A DNA stretch of 64,000 bases, taken from contig NZ_FNFP01000004.1 in NCBI RefSeq assembly GCF_900100845.1, positions 124,001 through 188,000 of the forward strand, read 5' to 3'. Every line of letters starts with the position of its first letter. Position 1 is the first letter of the stretch. The DNA comes from Natronincola ferrireducens. GTDB lineage: Bacteria; Bacillota; Clostridia; Peptostreptococcales; Natronincolaceae. The position numbers and the translations under genes are program-made. The notes below the pieces were generated by a model. That model searched no databases, was not told where the DNA came from, and worked only from the letters and a program-made list of their open reading frames with translations. Of the stretch, positions 61,359 to 64,000 are shown piece by piece.

Positions 61359-62540
61359 ATGATGAAGGAAATTGTAATTGCTAGTGCAGTCAGAACCCCT
61401 ATTGGTAGCTTTGGTGGAAGTTTAGCAGATGTTTCAGCTGCTGATTTAGGTGCCATTGCTATCAAAGAAGCTTTAAAAAGAGCAGGTGTAGAGGGCCATC
61501 AAGTGGATGAAGTGTATATGGGATGCATTCTACAGGCTGGTGCAGGTCAGGGGGTTGCTAGACAAGCTTCGATTAAAGCCGGGATTCCAGTAGAAGTACC
61601 AGCTACGACAATTAATATATTATGTGGTTCCGGGTTAAGAACTGTATCGATGGCAGCTCAAACTATTATAGCAGGGGATAATGATATTGTTGTTGCTGGA
61701 GGAACAGAAAATATGAGCCAGTCTCCCTATCTACTACCAAAGACAAGATGGGGACAAAAAATGGGAGACGGTAAAATAATAGATTCTATGGTTCATGATG
61801 CACTGACAGACGCCTTCAATAATTATCATATGGGAATAACTGCTGAAAACCTTGCAGAAAAATATAATATCACTAGAGAAGAGCAGGATCGATTTGCTAC
61901 CGAAAGTCAAAATAAGGCAGAAAAAGCTATGGCTGACGGAAGATTTAAGGATGAGATTGTAACAGTGGAAATTCCCCAAAGAAAAGGAGAGCCTCTGCTT
62001 ATTGATACAGATGAATATCCTAAGGCAGGAGTAACCATTGAAAAACTAGGGAAGCTAAAACCAGCTTTTAAAAAGGATGGCACCGTTACTGCAGGAAACG
62101 CATCTGGTATCAATGATGGTGCTGCAGCCCTAGTGATTATGTCGAAGGAGAAGGCTGATGAGCTAGGAATTAAGCCTTTAGCAACCCTAGTTTCCTATGG
62201 AAATGCAGGGGTGGAACCTTCTATTATGGGAATAGGACCAGTACCTGCCACACAAAAAGCTCTAAAAAAGGCGGGACTGACTATAGAGGATATGGATTTG
62301 ATTGAAGCAAATGAAGCCTTTGCTGCTCAAGCGTTATCTGTAGCCAATGAATTAAAATGGAACCCTGAGAAGGTAAATGTAAATGGAGGAGCAATTGCTT
62401 TAGGACATCCTGTCGGTGCTAGTGGTGCTAGAATATTGGTTACTCTATTACATGAAATGATTAAAAGAGATGTCCAGTATGGATTAGCTACTTTGTGTAT
62501 TGGTGGAGGTATGGGTACCGCTGTTGTTGTGAAACGATAG
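61359..62540 (+). CDS. Acetyl-CoA C-acetyltransferase (thiolase)
   Basis: Condenses two acetyl-CoA to acetoacetyl-CoA or runs in reverse. Acetoacetate/acetoacetyl-CoA is an intermediate of lysine and butyrate fermentation. ATG 61359 (or 61362) follows TTAAGGAGG. Catalytic residues are visible: Cys in [16 protein letters not shown] near residue 88, His in [18 protein letters not shown] near 349, and Cys in [11 protein letters not shown] near 379. Length 393 is standard. It is transcribed alone with its own terminator; it is the ThlA/AtoB type. Confidence 0.96.
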   Translation: MMKEIVIASAVRTPIGSFGGSLADVSAADLGAIAIKEALKRAGVEGHQVDEVYMGCILQAGAGQGVARQASIKAGIPVEVPATTINILCGSGLRTVSMAAQTIIAGDNDIVVAGGTENMSQSPYLLPKTRWGQKMGDGKIIDSMVHDALTDAFNNYHMGITAENLAEKYNITREEQDRFATESQNKAEKAMADGRFKDEIVTVEIPQRKGEPLLIDTDEYPKAGVTIEKLGKLKPAFKKDGTVTAGNASGINDGAAALVIMSKEKADELGIKPLATLVSYGNAGVEPSIMGIGPVPATQKALKKAGLTIEDMDLIEANEAFAAQALSVANELKWNPEKVNVNGGAIALGHPVGASGARILVTLLHEMIKRDVQYGLATLCIGGGMGTAVVVKR

Positions 62541-62554
62541 ATAATTTATAGGAG

Positions 62555-62597
62555 AAACAGCCTATTTATAAGGGATTATGAATAGGCTGTTTTTTTA
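62555..62597 (+). terminator. Terminator of the thiolase gene
   Basis: AAACAGCCTATT (62555-62566) pairs with AATAGGCTGTTT (62581-62592), followed by a run of eight T residues. Confidence 0.94.
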
Positions 62598-62655
62598 TAA
62601 CCACTAGAAAATTATATACTTTGCAAAATTGTGGATTAGTTTAAACATAAGTTCC

Positions 62656-62695
62656 ATCAATTCTTTTAATTCATGTTTTAAATAAAAGAATTGAT
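62656..62695. repeat. 13-bp inverted repeat between thiolase and dusB genes
   Basis: ATCAATTCTTTTA (62656-62668) pairs with TAAAAGAATTGAT (62683-62695) around a 14-base AT loop. The rest of the 62598-62851 gap is AT-rich with no gene seen. The hairpin could end antisense transcription or be an operator. Confidence 0.6.
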
Positions 62696-62851
62696 TTAAT
62701 TTCTGTTATTGGTTTCAACAAAAGTAGCTTCTAAATTTTAAAAACCATGACTTTCATCTAGGGAAAAGTACATACTATAAGTAAAAACATTTGAGTATTA
62801 AAGAAAAATCTATTAATATAGAAGGGACATAATCGCAGTGAGGTGAAGGTA

Positions 62852-63814
62852 ATGAAGATTGATAATATAACTTTGAGCAATAATGTTTTTTTAGCACCTA
62901 TGGCAGGTGTGACAGATTTGCCTTTTCGGTTAATTTGTAGAGAAATGGGATGTGGCATGGTTTATACGGAAATGGTCAGTGCTAAAGGTCTGTATTACGG
63001 AGATAAAAAAACAGAAGAGCTTTTAGCTATAGAAGACGATGAAAAGCCAGTTGCCTTACAAATTTTTGGCTCTGAACCAGATATTATGGCTAGAGCAGCC
63101 TACAACTTAAACGATAGAGAAAACATCATTTTAGATATTAATATGGGATGCCCCACCCCTAAAATTGTGAAAAATGGAGATGGTAGTGCTCTTATGACAA
63201 ATCCCCATTTAGCAGGAGAAATTGTTAAAGCTGTTGTTAAGGAATCGGTAAAACCAGTGACAGTAAAGATTCGAAAAGGATGGGATGATCAAAGTGTTAA
63301 TGCGGTAGAAATAGCGAAGGTGCTGGAAGATAGTGGTGCTAAGGCAGTGGCCGTTCATGGTAGAACGAGGGAACAGTTTTATTCTGGTAAGGCGGATTGG
63401 AATATTATAAAAAAAGTCAAGGAAGGGATAAGTATTCCTGTTATAGGGAATGGAGATATATTTACTTTAGAGGATGCAATCAATATATTTCAAGAAACGA
63501 AGTGTGATGGTATTATGATTGGAAGAGGAGTCCAAGGCAATCCTTTTCTATTTAAAACAATTAATCACTATCTAAACAAAGGAGAGATCCTCTCAAAGCC
63601 AACTATACAAGAGGTAATAGATACAATTTTTAAGCATATGGAACTAGTCATTAAACATAAAGGTGAATATGTGGCTGTTCATGAAATGCGAAAACATATT
63701 GCATGGTATCTAAAGGGATTTAAAAATGCTGCAGAAGTTCGAAGAATTATTAATACTACAAAATCTATAGAGGAAACGAAGAAAATACTAACAAAATACC
63801 TAAATGAATTTTAG
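62852..63814 (+). CDS. dusB: tRNA-dihydrouridine synthase
   Basis: FMN- and NADPH-dependent reductase that makes dihydrouridine in tRNA D-loops. I chose ATG 62852 ([26 protein letters not shown]) because AGGTGAAGG lies just upstream. Motifs: [12 protein letters not shown] (FMN), [34 protein letters not shown] with the catalytic Cys in [22 protein letters not shown] and VIGNGDIF. The C-terminal helical tRNA-binding domain has [29 protein letters not shown]. Length 320 is normal for DusB. Confidence 0.95.
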   Translation: MKIDNITLSNNVFLAPMAGVTDLPFRLICREMGCGMVYTEMVSAKGLYYGDKKTEELLAIEDDEKPVALQIFGSEPDIMARAAYNLNDRENIILDINMGCPTPKIVKNGDGSALMTNPHLAGEIVKAVVKESVKPVTVKIRKGWDDQSVNAVEIAKVLEDSGAKAVAVHGRTREQFYSGKADWNIIKKVKEGISIPVIGNGDIFTLEDAINIFQETKCDGIMIGRGVQGNPFLFKTINHYLNKGEILSKPTIQEVIDTIFKHMELVIKHKGEYVAVHEMRKHIAWYLKGFKNAAEVRRIINTTKSIEETKKILTKYLNEF

Positions 63815-63909
63815 TAGGATTACCTTATTAAAATTTGTATAACTCTACCCTAAAGGTTAATAATAGAAATACATTTATTTCACATGCTTTTAAGGGAGGG
63901 ATAGAAGCT

Positions 63910-64000
63910 ATGAAAAGAATTGTTAGTGTTAGTATAGGAAGTTCACAGAGAGATAGCTCTGTAGAGGTGGAAATCCTAAATGAAATATTTAATATCGAAA
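63910..64000 (+). CDS. N-terminal fragment of a gene cut by the window end (quinate 5-dehydrogenase-like annotation)
   Basis: ATG 63910 follows AAGGGAGGG at a good distance, and the frame stays open to the window end. The 30 residues read MKRIVSVSIGSSQRDSSVEV then EILNEIFNIE. The start resembles a clostridial family of about 300 residues often labelled quinate 5-dehydrogenase (typical start MKRIVSVSLGSSKRDHxVE). That label comes from memory and little sequence is available, so the function stays open. It lies 96 bp after dusB. Confidence 0.55.
   Translation, partial: MKRIVSVSIGSSQRDSSVEVEILNEIFNIE

Overview
This window comes from an AT-rich, low-GC genome of an endospore-forming, anaerobic, amino-acid-fermenting clostridium. 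Evidence: a GerA/GerC/GerB-type germination operon, SpoIIR, a SPOCS/LysM protein, YabS/YabT homologues, the lysine fermentation genes (kdd-kamABCDE), a Na+-pumping methylmalonyl-CoA decarboxylase, and strong AGGAGG ribosome binding sites with many TTG starts. The gene set resembles Alkaliphilus/Natronincola-type bacteria, but that placement is an inference from content only. I saw no rRNA, tRNA, CRISPR array or intact transposon.

Layout. 1-936: 3' part of carbamate kinase. 1.1-5.2 kb: a secreted YcdB/YcdC-repeat protein and a SPOCS-LysM spore protein. 5.4-7.8 kb: ispE, a GntR regulator and a MobA-like nucleotidyltransferase. 7.9-12.0 kb: spore germination operon, followed by a decayed fragment of a second germination permease. 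12.3-14.6 kb: spoIIR, ddl and a DUF1934 gene. 14.7-23.7 kb (minus strand): P1-family peptidase, OPT transporter, an IS110-type transposase remnant, panF with its DUF997 partner, an M20 amidohydrolase, panE, panB and an IclR regulator. 24.0-28.5 kb: a dicarboxylate/glutamate symporter, an HD-GYP protein, brnQ and a small membrane protein. 28.5-33.5 kb (minus strand): HlyD-RND-TetR efflux operon with a consensus promoter and an overlapping operator. 33.6-33.7 kb: a cluster of DnaA-box-like 9-mers. 34.0-36.0 kb: a small XRE regulator, a membrane protein and an rRNA methyltransferase. 36.1-45.4 kb: a PAS/AAA+/Fis sigma-54 activator, a -24/-12 promoter and kdd-kamABCDE. 45.6-50.9 kb: yabS-yabT-tilS-ftsH. 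51.3-59.7 kb: methylmalonyl-CoA mutase, MeaB, epimerase, the Na+-pumping decarboxylase and biotin ligase. 59.8-64.0 kb: pantothenate ECF S component, coaX, thiolase, dusB and the start of one more gene.

How the genes work together. Lysine is converted to beta-lysine (KamA), then to 3,5-diaminohexanoate (KamDE, probably maintained by KamB/KamC), then oxidised by Kdd. The operon is predicted to be switched on by the adjacent sigma-54 activator. Two near-perfect copies of the palindrome TGCCGAA-NN-TTCGGCA, one at the activator's own promoter and one about 130 bp upstream of the kdd start point, are the best regulatory finding here. The methylmalonyl-CoA cluster links succinyl-CoA and propionyl-CoA metabolism to a sodium gradient, with BirA biotinylating MmdC. 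The IclR-panB-panE-M20-yhdT-panF block lacks panC and panD and is organised like a catabolic locus. I propose pantothenate degradation as a testable, previously undescribed function. A second pantothenate importer next to coaX would serve CoA synthesis.
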